Shown here one piece after another: positions 8,395-18,500 of a DNA stretch of 64,000 nt. The notes beneath the pieces are model-generated. The model made no database searches, had not been told where the DNA came from, and saw only the letters and a list, made by a program, of their open reading frames with translations. Made by a program: the position numbers and the translations under genes. Origin of the DNA: Xylanivirga thermophila (lineage in GTDB: Bacteria; Bacillota; Clostridia; Caldicoprobacterales; Xylanivirgaceae); contig NZ_RXHQ01000002.1 in NCBI RefSeq assembly GCF_004138105.1, positions 124,001 through 188,000 on the forward strand, in the 5' to 3' direction. Numbering within the stretch: the stretch's first letter is position 1; each line of letters opens with the position of its first letter.

Positions 8395-9276
8395 CTAAGC
8401 TTCATTTGCATTCGTAATTTTAAACGAAAGGGCACTGAAAAACGCAATTACAATAAACATAATAAACGAAATAGCTGATGCATATCCAAAGTTATATTTT
8501 ACAAAAGCCTGGTCATAAATCAAATAAGTTGCCAAAAATGTTTTGGTACCTGGCCCACCTTCGGTCATAACCATAACTTGTACATAAGATTGAAGATAGG
8601 TTATAATCGATGTTACCACTACAAATAGCGTAGTTGGTTTTAGTAAAGGTAATGTGATAAATCGAAATACCTGCCAGCTGGACGCACCATCAATTGCAGC
8701 CGCTTCAAAACAATCCTTTGGCAATGAATACAGGCTCGATAAAAATAACACAACTGCATATCCAAAGTCCTTCCATATGGTCATAAAAATAACACATCCC
8801 AATGCGGTTCTGGCATCAAATAGCCAATTGATATCAAATCCAAATGTCTGATTAATAACTCCTATTTGGGGATTAAACATAAATTTCCAAACAAATGCAA
8901 CCGCAATTAGCGGTGTAACCGTAGGCATATAGAATACCGTACGATATAACATCTTATGTTTGATCAATTTGGAATATAATGCACAGGCAAGACCCAACCC
9001 CAAAATAACACGAAAGGATACAGTAAAAACGGAAAAAACCAATGTATTTAGCATGGACTTCCAAAATAGCTCACTTGTAAAAACATTTTTATAGTTTTCC
9101 CATCCTAAAAACTTAAAACTACCCTTTAATGGATTCCATTGATGAAAGCTTCCAATAAACGCTATAATAATTGGCAATATAACAAAGATCAGATTAAATG
9201 CTACTATAGCAAAAACCACGATGTTTCGTAGGGCTATTTCACTTTTACTCTGTAAACTCTTCTTCTTGGCAAACAT
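8395..9276 (-). CDS. Carbohydrate ABC transporter permease (MalF type)
   Basis: 293 residues from the chosen ATG, with six predicted helices and the EAA motif EAAAIDGASSWQVFRFITLP near residue 200. CUT1 family, partner of the MalG-type subunit just downstream. The start at 9276 is preferred because GGTGAG lies directly upstream and the product then begins MFAKKKSLQSK. An in-frame ATG at 9306 would add ten residues but has no good ribosome site. Confidence 0.92.
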   Translation of the reverse strand: MFAKKKSLQSKSEIALRNIVVFAIVAFNLIFVILPIIIAFIGSFHQWNPLKGSFKFLGWENYKNVFTSELFWKSMLNTLVFSVFTVSFRVILGLGLACALYSKLIKHKMLYRTVFYMPTVTPLIAVAFVWKFMFNPQIGVINQTFGFDINWLFDARTALGCVIFMTIWKDFGYAVVLFLSSLYSLPKDCFEAAAIDGASSWQVFRFITLPLLKPTTLFVVVTSIITYLQSYVQVMVMTEGGPGTKTFLATYLIYDQAFVKYNFGYASAISFIMFIVIAFFSALSFKITNANEA

Positions 9277-9363
9277 GATCTCACCGCTTCCTAATCCATA
9301 ATGCACTTAACAAATGAGCGGAAAGTATTCACTTCCCGCCCCTTTGTCAGTAACTAATCAAAT

Positions 9364-10749
9364 CTATTTTGCATATTTATACATATCTTCAACGGGAGTA
9401 AAAGAAACTTCCTTCAAATCAGCGTTTATGCTTGCTTCAGCTTCCTTTAATGCATCCGAAATACCCATATTATTGTAGAAAATATTTTCGCCTGCTATTT
9501 TAAGATTATCTTCCAAAGTAGATGGCATGGCACCTGGCCAGATATATTTATCAATATTCGGTGCAAGTGCACTCAAAACCTGATGGTTCTTAACTTCTTC
9601 ACGATCAGCTAATGATAATTTAGTCGGGAAGCAGCTTGCCTGCACACTATAATCCATTAAGAAGTCATCATTGGCTAGAGAAAATTTAACAAAATCCTGT
9701 GCAACCTCCATCTGTTCATCTGATATATTCTTGTTTATACCAAAGGAAGATTCACCATTATAACGGTTATATGCATAAACATCATCAACATCATCAAATT
9801 TAGGAGTTTCAATAACGCCAAAGTTAATATCTGGATAGGTATTCTTCAAATTTTCATGGTACCATCCCCACATTGCTACCATAGCACTCTGACCTTGTCC
9901 AAAGCTCTCGCCGCAGTCAGTCCCAAAATCAGGTGAGCCTACACCATCAACCTCATACATATCAACAAATGTTTTGATAATTTTGTTCATTGCATCATTA
10001 TTGATGTTAGCCGTTCCATCTTCATTAAAAAGATTCTGTCCATATTGATAGTTCAATCCTAAAATCATCTGGTTAAAAGTTCCGTTAAAATTAAAACCTG
10101 CTTGTTTGAATGTATCTCCGTCTTTAATAGTAAGTTTTTTAGCAACTTCAGCAAGTTCACCCCATGTAGTCGGAAGATCTGCATCTGTCAATCCTGCTGC
10201 TTTCCATAAATCTTTGTTGTAATAAATATTTGAAGTCATCATAGCAAAGTCTATATAGTAGATTTTATTGTCAATTAAATGTGAGTCTACGTTCAAAAAG
10301 TCAGCTTGTAATTCCTTCAATGGAATATCATATGGAGCCATGTAATTGATAAGATTGTCATGATAGCTATTGTGTATTGCAAATAACGCTGGACCATTGT
10401 TCGATCCTAAAGCAAGTGGGAGCTTTGTCCAATAATCTGACCAAGGTGTCTCAATAATATTGATAGTTACATTTGGATGTATTTTTTGATATTGATCTAC
10501 TAAATCTTGAAACATGTCAATAAATGACCATGCCCAGAAATCCACCTTAACAGGTTTACCACCGTTTACTAAGTGATTGGGGTCATACTTCATATTCTGT
10601 CCCATAACTTCCAGTCCTTTGTCTGCCTTTGTCTCTACCTTGCCTGCATCTGCACTAGAATTATCATTCCCCTTATCCGATGTGCCACATGCTGTTATTG
10701 TAAATAACATTACAGCTACTAATAGGGTCGAAAGTACTTTTTTAAACAT
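9364..10749 (-). CDS. Sugar ABC transporter substrate-binding lipoprotein
   Basis: 461 residues. The signal peptide ends in lipobox ITAC (Cys at 21), followed by a Ser/Gly/Asn-rich linker and a family 1 periplasmic-binding-protein fold (VKVDFWAWSF, YYNKDLWKAAGL, MVAMWGWY). It would be anchored outside the membrane and deliver sugar to the two permeases. The likely ligand is an alpha-xyloside or related oligosaccharide, inferred only from the xylosidase in the same operon. TAGGAGG precedes the ATG. It is the first gene of the transporter operon and stands 40 bp from the divergent, damaged LacI gene. Confidence 0.93.
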   Translation of the reverse strand: MFKKVLSTLLVAVMLFTITACGTSDKGNDNSSADAGKVETKADKGLEVMGQNMKYDPNHLVNGGKPVKVDFWAWSFIDMFQDLVDQYQKIHPNVTINIIETPWSDYWTKLPLALGSNNGPALFAIHNSYHDNLINYMAPYDIPLKELQADFLNVDSHLIDNKIYYIDFAMMTSNIYYNKDLWKAAGLTDADLPTTWGELAEVAKKLTIKDGDTFKQAGFNFNGTFNQMILGLNYQYGQNLFNEDGTANINNDAMNKIIKTFVDMYEVDGVGSPDFGTDCGESFGQGQSAMVAMWGWYHENLKNTYPDINFGVIETPKFDDVDDVYAYNRYNGESSFGINKNISDEQMEVAQDFVKFSLANDDFLMDYSVQASCFPTKLSLADREEVKNHQVLSALAPNIDKYIWPGAMPSTLEDNLKIAGENIFYNNMGISDALKEAEASINADLKEVSFTPVEDMYKYAK

Positions 10750-10789
10750 TCCCTTTCCTCCTAAGCAATTAAAATTTTTTAAATAAGAA

Positions 10790-11737
10790 TTGATTTACGG
10801 AAAACATTCTAAAGTATCTGAAAAAACCATTGAAAATATTGTATATCTAGTTAAAAAATATAACTATGTTCCAAATTCAGCTGCTAGAATGTTATCCTCG
10901 AATACTTCAAATATTGTTACTGTTTTTCTTCCTGAGGCAGATGACGAAAATATTTTTCGAAACCCCCATCATATTACGATGCTAGGGGCCATTGAAAACG
11001 ATATTCGTAAACATGGTTATTTTTTGATGATATCATCCTCTATTACCTTGAAGGATTTGGACAAAAATCTCCATGCCTGGCCTATGGCCGGGATTATCAT
11101 GCTTGCTCCTACTCCTGAGGAAGTAAAATATATGTTAAAATACCCCAACCTCCCCAAGGTCTTTATTGATAGTCATTCTACCGAAAAAAAAGCAGCTATT
11201 GTAGGAATCGATGATTATAGAGGTGGCTATTTAGCTGGACGTTATCTTGTAAACTGTGGGCATAAAAATATTGGCTATGCTAGCTACCATCCAGATTATA
11301 ATGATATATTGCAAAACAGATTTAATGGATTTTCCGATGCACTAAAGGATGCAGGATATCCTTTAAAAAAGGAAAATATATTTTTGGGACTAACTGATTA
11401 TGAAGGTGGCCTAGACGTAGCCAATCAAATTGCCGATAACGATCTTCCAATCACTGCAATATTTGCTACGGCAGATGAAATGGCCATAGGTATTATGGAA
11501 GGTGCCAAATTAAACGGTATCGATGTACCAGGGCAATTATCTGTTATGGGATTTGATAATACCCCCATCTGTCGTTATACCACCCCTAAGCTCACAACCA
11601 TTGAACAGGATATTGCAAAAAAAGGTCGTCTTGCCGCTAAGCTGCTGTTTGATCAAATTAAATCTGGCAAGGTCTCCCATCGTACTATCAATCTCCCCGT
11701 TCGCATTGTCGAACGACAATCGGTAGTACATATATGA
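10790..11737 (+). pseudogene. LacI-family regulator lacking its helix-turn-helix (5'-truncated)
   Basis: The open frame of 315 codons begins at a TTG with no ribosome site. It opens at the third helix of a LacI headpiece (KVSEKTIENIVYLVKKYNYV) and hinge helix (PNSAARMLSS), then a complete periplasmic-binding-like effector domain to VERQSVVHI. The first two helices, which read DNA, are missing. An in-frame TAA lies two codons upstream, and only 40 bp separate it from the divergent binding-protein gene, so no exon-like piece or frameshift can supply them. This looks like a deletion. It may be a dead gene, a repressor fragment that can still bind sugar or dimerise, or an assembly fault. Confidence 0.75.
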
Positions 11738-11740
11738 TAT

Positions 11741-11784
11741 AAAGAACCCTGAAGAGTATTTTAAAATACTCTTCAGGGTTCTTT
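11741..11784. terminator. Bidirectional terminator between the LacI gene and spoVB
   Basis: A perfect 44-bp inverted repeat whose arms begin AAAGAACCCTGAAGAGTA. It lies between the LacI stop (11737) and the spoVB stop (11805) and can serve both convergent genes. It marks the right edge of the sugar cassette. Confidence 0.88.
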
Positions 11785-11804
11785 ATTGTTTAATACACTT
11801 TAAA

Positions 11805-13424
11805 TTATGATTTTCTTAAAAGTCCTATCTTCTTTAGTTTTCTAGCTATAGTCCTCCCCTTTGGTAACATCTCAAGATCTTGTTCCCGTATCGTACCAGT
11901 TAAAAGAAGCATAATAGCATATACCAGAATTCCTATAATTATTGATAGAAGAGTAGCCTTGGTATTGCTGTTTAATGCGGTAAATATCCTATCGTAGGAA
12001 AAATATACACATCCACCCATTATAATACTAGCCAACAATGGCTTTATCAAAAAATCACTAAATGAAAATGGTATTTTAGTATATCTAATAACAGCTATAA
12101 AGTCTAATATAGCAGCTGTGGCATAGCATACCAAAGTACTAACAGCAGCACCCTTTATATTTATAGATGGCATCCCTACAAGTATTATTGTCAGTATAAC
12201 CTTTAAAATCGCACCTATAAATAGATTCCTAACTGGTGTTTTTACCCTGCCAATCCCCTGTAATATTGCTGTTAAAGTCTGTATAAGGGTCAAAAATGCA
12301 ACTGCTATTGATAATATCATTAAAAGATTACCAGCCAGTAATACTTCATCCGCATCTATCCTAGCATATAATAGTTTGCATATGGGTGTTGACAACACCG
12401 CCATACCTATGGAAGCAGGTACACCTATGAGCATGGTAAGCTTTATGCCGATTGTGGTCTTATGTACTATGGATTTTCTATCCTTCATCGCATATGATTC
12501 GGCTATGGCAGGCACAAGGCTCATACCTAATGCTATGGTAAAGACTGTAGGCAGATTTATTATGGGATTTACCATACCTGTTAAAATGCCAAACAGACTA
12601 GTAGCCTCCCGTTTTGAAAATCCAACATATTGCAAACGACCAGGTACAATTACAGAATCTAAAAAGCTTATAAATGGCATCACCGCTGCACCTATAGTAA
12701 CGGGTATGGCAATATTTGCAATCCTGTTTACTATACTAGATGTAGATTCATAATACATATGCTTTGGCGATCTTCTTATATTCGAATATATTTTTTGTTT
12801 TTCTCCCCTATACATACCCATTACCAGTACAAGGGCGGCAACCTCACTTAGGGTAACACCTAATATGGCGCCTGCAGCTCCATACTGGGGTCCATTTGGT
12901 ATCCAGAGAGTAGCCAGCCATAAACCCATAATAAGCTTACCAAACTGCTCTACTATCTGTGATACTGCAGTAGGAGTCATATTCTGCATACCTTGAAAAT
13001 ATCCCCTGTATGCCGATAGCAGAGAAACAAAAAACAAGGCGGGAGCTATTGATATAAAACAATATATGGACTCCTTGTTTCTCACCATGCGAGCAAAAAG
13101 TGGACTTCCAACAAGCATTATGATAGTAGTAGTTATACCTATTACAGTGAGTAATCGAAATGATACCTTAAAAACCCTATGGGCACCTCTATAATCATTC
13201 ACAGCTATCTTTTCAGATACTATCTTTGATATGGCAGTAGGCAAACCGGCTGTAGATACTATAAGCAAAAATGCATATACAGGATATGCCATCTGATAAA
13301 ACCCCATACCCTCCGATTTTATTGTATTTCCCAAAGGAATACGGAATAGTGCTCCTATAATCTTTGCTACTATCCCTGCTACCGTTAGAATGGTAGCCCC
13401 TTTGACGAATGATTTCTTGCTCAA
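11805..13424 (-). CDS. MATE-like polysaccharide/lipid flippase, SpoVB/YabM family
   Basis: 539 residues with about 14 membrane helices and the MOP-exporter start KGATILTVAGIVAKIIGALF. This is the SpoVB/MurJ/YabM group that flips lipid-linked wall precursors. In B. subtilis yabM sits between spoVT and mazG. Here it keeps its spoVT neighbour, but the xyloside cassette separates it from mazG. AAGGAGG stands before the ATG. A cortex or wall precursor role is inferred from family and place, and which flippase subtype it is cannot be settled by eye. Confidence 0.88.
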   Translation of the reverse strand: MSKKSFVKGATILTVAGIVAKIIGALFRIPLGNTIKSEGMGFYQMAYPVYAFLLIVSTAGLPTAISKIVSEKIAVNDYRGAHRVFKVSFRLLTVIGITTTIIMLVGSPLFARMVRNKESIYCFISIAPALFFVSLLSAYRGYFQGMQNMTPTAVSQIVEQFGKLIMGLWLATLWIPNGPQYGAAGAILGVTLSEVAALVLVMGMYRGEKQKIYSNIRRSPKHMYYESTSSIVNRIANIAIPVTIGAAVMPFISFLDSVIVPGRLQYVGFSKREATSLFGILTGMVNPIINLPTVFTIALGMSLVPAIAESYAMKDRKSIVHKTTIGIKLTMLIGVPASIGMAVLSTPICKLLYARIDADEVLLAGNLLMILSIAVAFLTLIQTLTAILQGIGRVKTPVRNLFIGAILKVILTIILVGMPSINIKGAAVSTLVCYATAAILDFIAVIRYTKIPFSFSDFLIKPLLASIIMGGCVYFSYDRIFTALNSNTKATLLSIIIGILVYAIMLLLTGTIREQDLEMLPKGRTIARKLKKIGLLRKS

Positions 13425-13469
13425 CCTAAAATACCTCCTTGCGCACTAGTTGACATACATTATTATCAT

Positions 13470-13497
13470 ATTATATCATCAGTGCTTTAATTCGCAA
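13470..13497 (-). promoter_or_regulatory. Candidate SigA promoter of the spoVB-like gene
   Basis: On the minus strand TTGCGA, 16 bp, TATAAT, about 45 bp before the start codon. The -35 lies inside one copy of a repeated CGAATTAAAG element (see findings). Confidence 0.55.
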
Positions 13498-13600
13498 ACA
13501 CTATTTGATAAACACTTTAATTCGTAATTTTAAAGTAAATAATGCAATATAAATGTTATAATCCATATTATAAATTGCAGGATAGATAAATATCGACACT

Positions 13601-13635
13601 AAAAAAGGCACCGATAATATACGATGCCTTTTTTT
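13601..13635 (-). terminator. Terminator downstream of spoVT
   Basis: On the minus strand GGCATCG pairs with CGGTGCC around a short loop and is followed by six T. It lies about 20 bp past the spoVT stop. Confidence 0.8.
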
Positions 13636-13653
13636 ACATAGTTTGTACATGGA

Positions 13654-14211
13654 TTATTGCTCCATCTGCCTACCTAGGAAATTAGCAGCGGTCTCCGCCA
13701 TCTTCACTTCCAATTCGCCCATAGTAACGCCAGGTTCCTTAGACAATACTATAACAGAACCAATAACATCACCCATTGACATAATTGGCACAATTACCTG
13801 AGCTGAATATTTCGAAGTATCATCATCATTCACAGTAATTGTATATAGTTCGCTGCCTTCAGAGCGATTAGCTGTTACAGTCTTTTTCTGTTCCATTAAT
13901 TCCTCTAGGTCCTGGCTTACTGCCTTCTCTAAAAATTCTTTTTTAGTCGGACCACCTACAGATACTATCTCATCCTTGTCACTAACGCATACGGTAAAAC
14001 CAAGTATCTGGTACATTGCTTCAACATATTCCTCTGCAAGATAGCTCAGCTCTTCTATGGGAGAATATTTTTTAAGTATCACTTCGCCTTCACGGTCAGT
14101 AAATATTTCAAGGGGATCTCCTTCACGAATACGCATCGTTCGTCGTATCTCTTTAGGAATAACCACCCTTCCCAAATCATCTATACGCCTTACTATACCC
14201 GTTGCTTTCAT
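13654..14211 (-). CDS. spoVT: Stage V sporulation protein T, transcriptional regulator
   Basis: 185 residues. The N-terminal ~50 form an AbrB-type swapped-hairpin DNA-binding domain (MKATGIVRRIDDLGRVVIPK, TMRIREGDPLEIF). The remainder is a GAF-like sensor domain (YQILGFTVCVSDKDEIVSVG, VIGSVIVLSKEPG). SpoVT tunes SigG-dependent genes in the forespore. Length and domain order are normal. A strong GGAGGAGGG site precedes the ATG, and a candidate SigG promoter lies at 14262-14291. The terminator at 13601-13635 makes it monocistronic. Confidence 0.96.
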   Translation of the reverse strand: MKATGIVRRIDDLGRVVIPKEIRRTMRIREGDPLEIFTDREGEVILKKYSPIEELSYLAEEYVEAMYQILGFTVCVSDKDEIVSVGGPTKKEFLEKAVSQDLEELMEQKKTVTANRSEGSELYTITVNDDDTSKYSAQVIVPIMSMGDVIGSVIVLSKEPGVTMGELEVKMAETAANFLGRQMEQ

Positions 14212-14261
14212 TCACGTCCCTCCTCCATTTGTATTTATTTACAAAACCATCCTTGCAGTAT

Positions 14262-14291
14262 TAGTATTTTACTGCAGTTTACCTTTTATGC
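14262..14291 (-). promoter_or_regulatory. Candidate SigG promoter of spoVT
   Basis: On the minus strand GCATA, 18 bp, AATACTA, matching SigG (GnATR, 17-18 bp, CATnnTA) at all but one position. The -10 is embedded in a TGCAGTA-N9-TACTGCA dyad (14254-14276) that could be an autoregulatory site. Confidence 0.5.
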
Positions 14292-14327
14292 ATGGTATTG
14301 GAAAGGTAACGTGATTTTTTTTAAATA

Positions 14328-15530
14328 TTATAATCTTTTTTCATATTTTTTTATCTTAGCTTCTTTTTTCCATGCATCTACCATGGACTGCCATTTCTCA
14401 TTCTTTTTCTGATAATCTAATACAACCTTTATTTCATCCCTTGTCTCATCAATGGTAAATACATGCTCCGGCATTTTTTCATACAATTTTATAATATGAT
14501 AGCCATACTCACTAGCTACCAAATCGGTCATATCTCCTTCTTTTTTAAGTTTAAAAGCAGCATCCTTAAACGATTCCACAAACGAAGAATTTTTGTTCAG
14601 TATATACCCTTGCTCAATATCCATTCCTTTATCTTCACTATATTCTTTTATTAGATCTTCAAAATTTTCTCCCGCCTTAGCCTTTGCCAGTACCTCGTCT
14701 GCCTTTGGCTTTATAGCTTTAAGTTTTTCATCTAGATATTTTTTAGCCTCATCTTTCTTATCATTTGCCACAAGACTAGAATGCTCAACAATTTCATCAT
14801 CAGGGAGTTTTATAAGAATATGTTTTACATTTAGCCAACCTGTAGGCCTGTACAACATAACTTCCTGATTTTCAGCCTCATCTGGATTTTCCTTCTGTTT
14901 TTTCAGTTGTTCATCGTAATACTTCTTTATGTCATCATCTGTAATTTGTACATTCTCAAGCTCTTTATCCCTATATTTTGATATCTGATCCTGTTTTGCT
15001 ATAAGCTCTATAAAACGATCTTCTGTTAATCCATAGGCTTTTATACTAGCGTCATATTGCTGCTGTACAAGCTTTGATAATTCCTCTTCTTTAGGCTGAT
15101 CATCTTCACCATACATCTGATATTTAATATTCTGCTCTATCTCGTCTAGTATACCTTCTTTTGTCTCTTTCTTTATATTCTCATCCACTTCAAAACCAGC
15201 TGCCTTAGCCTTATCATACATTATTTTGTTTAAAATAACCTGGTCTAGTACCATGGATTTAACTTGCTTTATATTATCCTTTTGGCTAGCATCAGATTCC
15301 GCCTCGTCTGTTATACCCAACATGGATTTTTGAATATTATATAGCTCTAAAAATTCCTCTTTTAGTATTTTATCGCCATTCACCTCTGCCACTACCCGTT
15401 TCTTATCCTTCTCCGGGTTAACATTTACTGCACCGCATGCAGCAGTTGAAAGTGCAATGATTATGGCCATAAATAATAACCCAAACCTCTTTATACCATT
15501 CATGTAATAATACACCCTTTCCAAAATCAT
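14328..15530 (-). CDS. PrsA/SurA-type peptidyl-prolyl isomerase lipoprotein
   Basis: 400 residues. The signal peptide ends in STAAC, a lipobox, so it should be tethered outside the membrane. A SurA-like helical chaperone region follows (about 45-200), then a parvulin rotamase domain beginning at WLNVKHILIKLPDDE, including YSEDKGMDIEQGYI and EYGYHIIKLYEK. The role is folding of exported proteins. It lies between spoVT and mfd, 25 bp past mfd. The first ATG has AGAAGG six bases upstream. A second ATG nine codons on (15503) would also give a good signal peptide. Confidence 0.88.
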   Translation of the reverse strand: MILERVYYYMNGIKRFGLLFMAIIIALSTAACGAVNVNPEKDKKRVVAEVNGDKILKEEFLELYNIQKSMLGITDEAESDASQKDNIKQVKSMVLDQVILNKIMYDKAKAAGFEVDENIKKETKEGILDEIEQNIKYQMYGEDDQPKEEELSKLVQQQYDASIKAYGLTEDRFIELIAKQDQISKYRDKELENVQITDDDIKKYYDEQLKKQKENPDEAENQEVMLYRPTGWLNVKHILIKLPDDEIVEHSSLVANDKKDEAKKYLDEKLKAIKPKADEVLAKAKAGENFEDLIKEYSEDKGMDIEQGYILNKNSSFVESFKDAAFKLKKEGDMTDLVASEYGYHIIKLYEKMPEHVFTIDETRDEIKVVLDYQKKNEKWQSMVDAWKKEAKIKKYEKRL

Positions 15531-15555
15531 CTATGCCTTCTATTATAAACAGATT

Positions 15556-18500
15556 TTAATGCTTTTGTAAATGCTTTATTTGTTCCAAAAAATCCACAAC
15601 TTCTTTTAATATACCCTGCGAAGATGTTTTTTTGAGTCTTATGGACATGGGAGGCAATACCTCCGAATCAAGTTGTGTATCATAATCTGCAGGCTTTAAC
15701 TTTATCTCATTATTTACCTGAATAACTTCACCTATGCCTAAAGACTTCGCAAGGGCCTTTATATATGCTATATCTATAAGATTTTGAGTAGCTATAGGCA
15801 TATCTCCAAATCTATCTATAAGTTCATCCTCCACATCTCTCTTATCCTCTATGTTAGTTATTGCTGCTATTCTTTTATATAACTCTATCTTTTGACCTTC
15901 CTGAGGTATATATGATGAATCTATATATGCATCCACCTTTATATCTACAGATGTCTCAACTTCCTTTACCTGTTGCTCTCCACTTGCAGTAGATACAGCT
16001 TGTTCAAGCAATTTGCAATATAGATCATATCCAACTGCTGCCATATGACCATGCTGCTCCCGCCCTAGAATATTACCAGATCCACGTATCTCCAGATCCC
16101 TCATAGCTATCCTAAATCCTGCGCCAAATTCAGTAAACTCCTTTATGGCTTTAAGACGCTTTTCAGCTATCTCGTTTAATACTTTATCTCTTCTATACAT
16201 AAAATAGGCATATGCCCGTCTGTTTGAGCGTCCTACCCTGCCCCTTAACTGATAAAGCTGAGACAGACCAAAGTAATCTGCATCATATACTATAATCGTA
16301 TTTACATTGGGTATATCCAGTCCATTCTCTACAATGGTAGAACACACCAAAACATCATATTGTCCCTCATAAAAATCCATCATAGCCTTCTCCAACATAT
16401 TTTCACCCATCTGACCATGAGCCATGCCGATTTCCAATTCAGGGAGCAATTGCTTTAATTCTAAAAGCATCTTATCCATAGTACGCACTTTATTGTATAT
16501 AAAATAAACCTGTCCTCCCCTATTTATCTCCCGCAATACAGCATCCCTTACAATGGAACGATTATACTCTACCACATAGGTATTGACAGGATATCTATCC
16601 TCTGGTGGAGTCTCTATTATACTTATATCCCTTATGCCCACCAATGCCATATGTAAGGTTCTAGGGATAGGTGTAGCTGTAAGGGTAAGTACATCAATAT
16701 TTTTTTTCAGCTGTTTTATAGCTTCTTTATGTGATACACCAAAGCGCTGTTCCTCATCTATAATAAGGAGCCCTAAATCTTTAAATTTTACATCCTTACC
16801 TAATATCCTATGGGTGCCTACTATAACATCCACATTTCCTTCTTTTAATGCCCTTAATATTTCCCTTTGCTCACTCTTACTACGAAACCGACTGAGTGCA
16901 GCTACCTTAAATGGAAAGTCCTCGAATCTGCGTACAAGGGTATTGTAATGTTGCTGTGCCAATATAGTAGTAGGTGCAAGAATGGCTACCTGCTTACCAT
17001 CCATTACTGCCTTAAATGCTGCACGAATGGCCACCTCCGTTTTTCCATAGCCAACATCACCACATACCAGTCTATCCATAACCCTAGGTGATTCCATATC
17101 ATTTTTTACATCCTGTATACATCTTAGCTGATCCTCAGTCTCTTCATATAGAAACATCTCTTCAAACTGTCTTTGCCAATCCGTATCGGCAGAAAATTGA
17201 AAGCCCTTTGCCGTCTGTCTGGCTGCATATAATTTTATAAGCTCAGCAGCCAACTTTTTAGCCGATTGAGTAGCTTTAGCCTTGGCCTTTTGCCATTCGA
17301 CACCTCCCAGCTTAGATATCTTTGGCCTTGTCTCTCCCATTCCAATATAAGGCTGTATCATATCCATCTGATCGGTAGGTATGTAAAGCCTGTCCGTACC
17401 AGCATATTGTATAAGCAGGTAATCCCTTTTCTGTCCATCCACTACTAATTTCTCTATGCCTAAATACTTGCCTATACCATGACTTTCATGGACTACGTAA
17501 TCCCCTACCTTTAGATCTGTAAACGGATCAAGCTTTCTCCTAGACTTTTTGGGCATAGATTGTCTTTTTCTCTGTACACCATATATCTCTTTATCACTTA
17601 CTATAACAAACTTAGCATCTATATATTCAAAACCCTTTGAGAGTGTTCCTGGTATCAAAGCAACCTGCCCAGGCTGCACATGCTTTGTATATGTATCGAG
17701 TATGAAAGCGGGTATATCATTATCCATAAGGGAAGACATCAATCCCTTACCCCTTGTAGTATTGCCTGTCAATAATATTATGCTGTAGCCCTTGCTTTTC
17801 CAATATGAAACATCTTCTATAAGTAGACCTAATTTACCATGATATGCAGGTATGGTCCTTGACATAAATTGGTATGTAACGTTTGGCTTAAAATCAGGGT
17901 TATCCCTGGGAAGGGATTGAAGTATAATTATTCTGAAATCCCCACATCGTTCTATAAACTCATTATATTGCAAAAAGGCAAAGGCTTGATCCGGCAGCAC
18001 CTCTCCCTCTTCTAGGAGTTTTTTAAAATCCTCTGTAAATTCTCCAACCCACGTTTCATACCTCTCTTTTATACGTGGCGGATCATCTAAAACAATTATA
18101 GATTCATCATCCAAATAATCGAATATACTAGATGGTTGTGGATAAAAGAACGTAAAAAAGGGCAACAGCCCATCATCCTTTGATTGCTCCTCCAACTCTT
18201 CACATATAAATCCTATTTTTTCTTCCAGGTGCAGACTTATCTCCTCTTTTGTCCTTTTGGCCTTGTACTCAATAAGTTTTTTATATATTCTCTCCCGCCC
18301 TTCCACCAATACCTGGGGATCAAGTATTAGTTCACATGCCGGCGGTATGGATATATGGCTGCATTTCTCAATGGATATCTGAGACATTACGTCAAATTTC
18401 CGTATGGAATCTACCTCATCATCAAAAAACTCTAGCCTAACTGGATCTAATTGGCTTAAGGGGTATACATCCAAAATGCCTCCCCTTACACTGAACTGCC

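Noticed and set aside
10750-10789. Possible frameshift rather than deletion in the LacI gene
   Set aside because: All plus-strand frames in the 40 bp upstream lack headpiece residues and contain stops, so no split headpiece is present.
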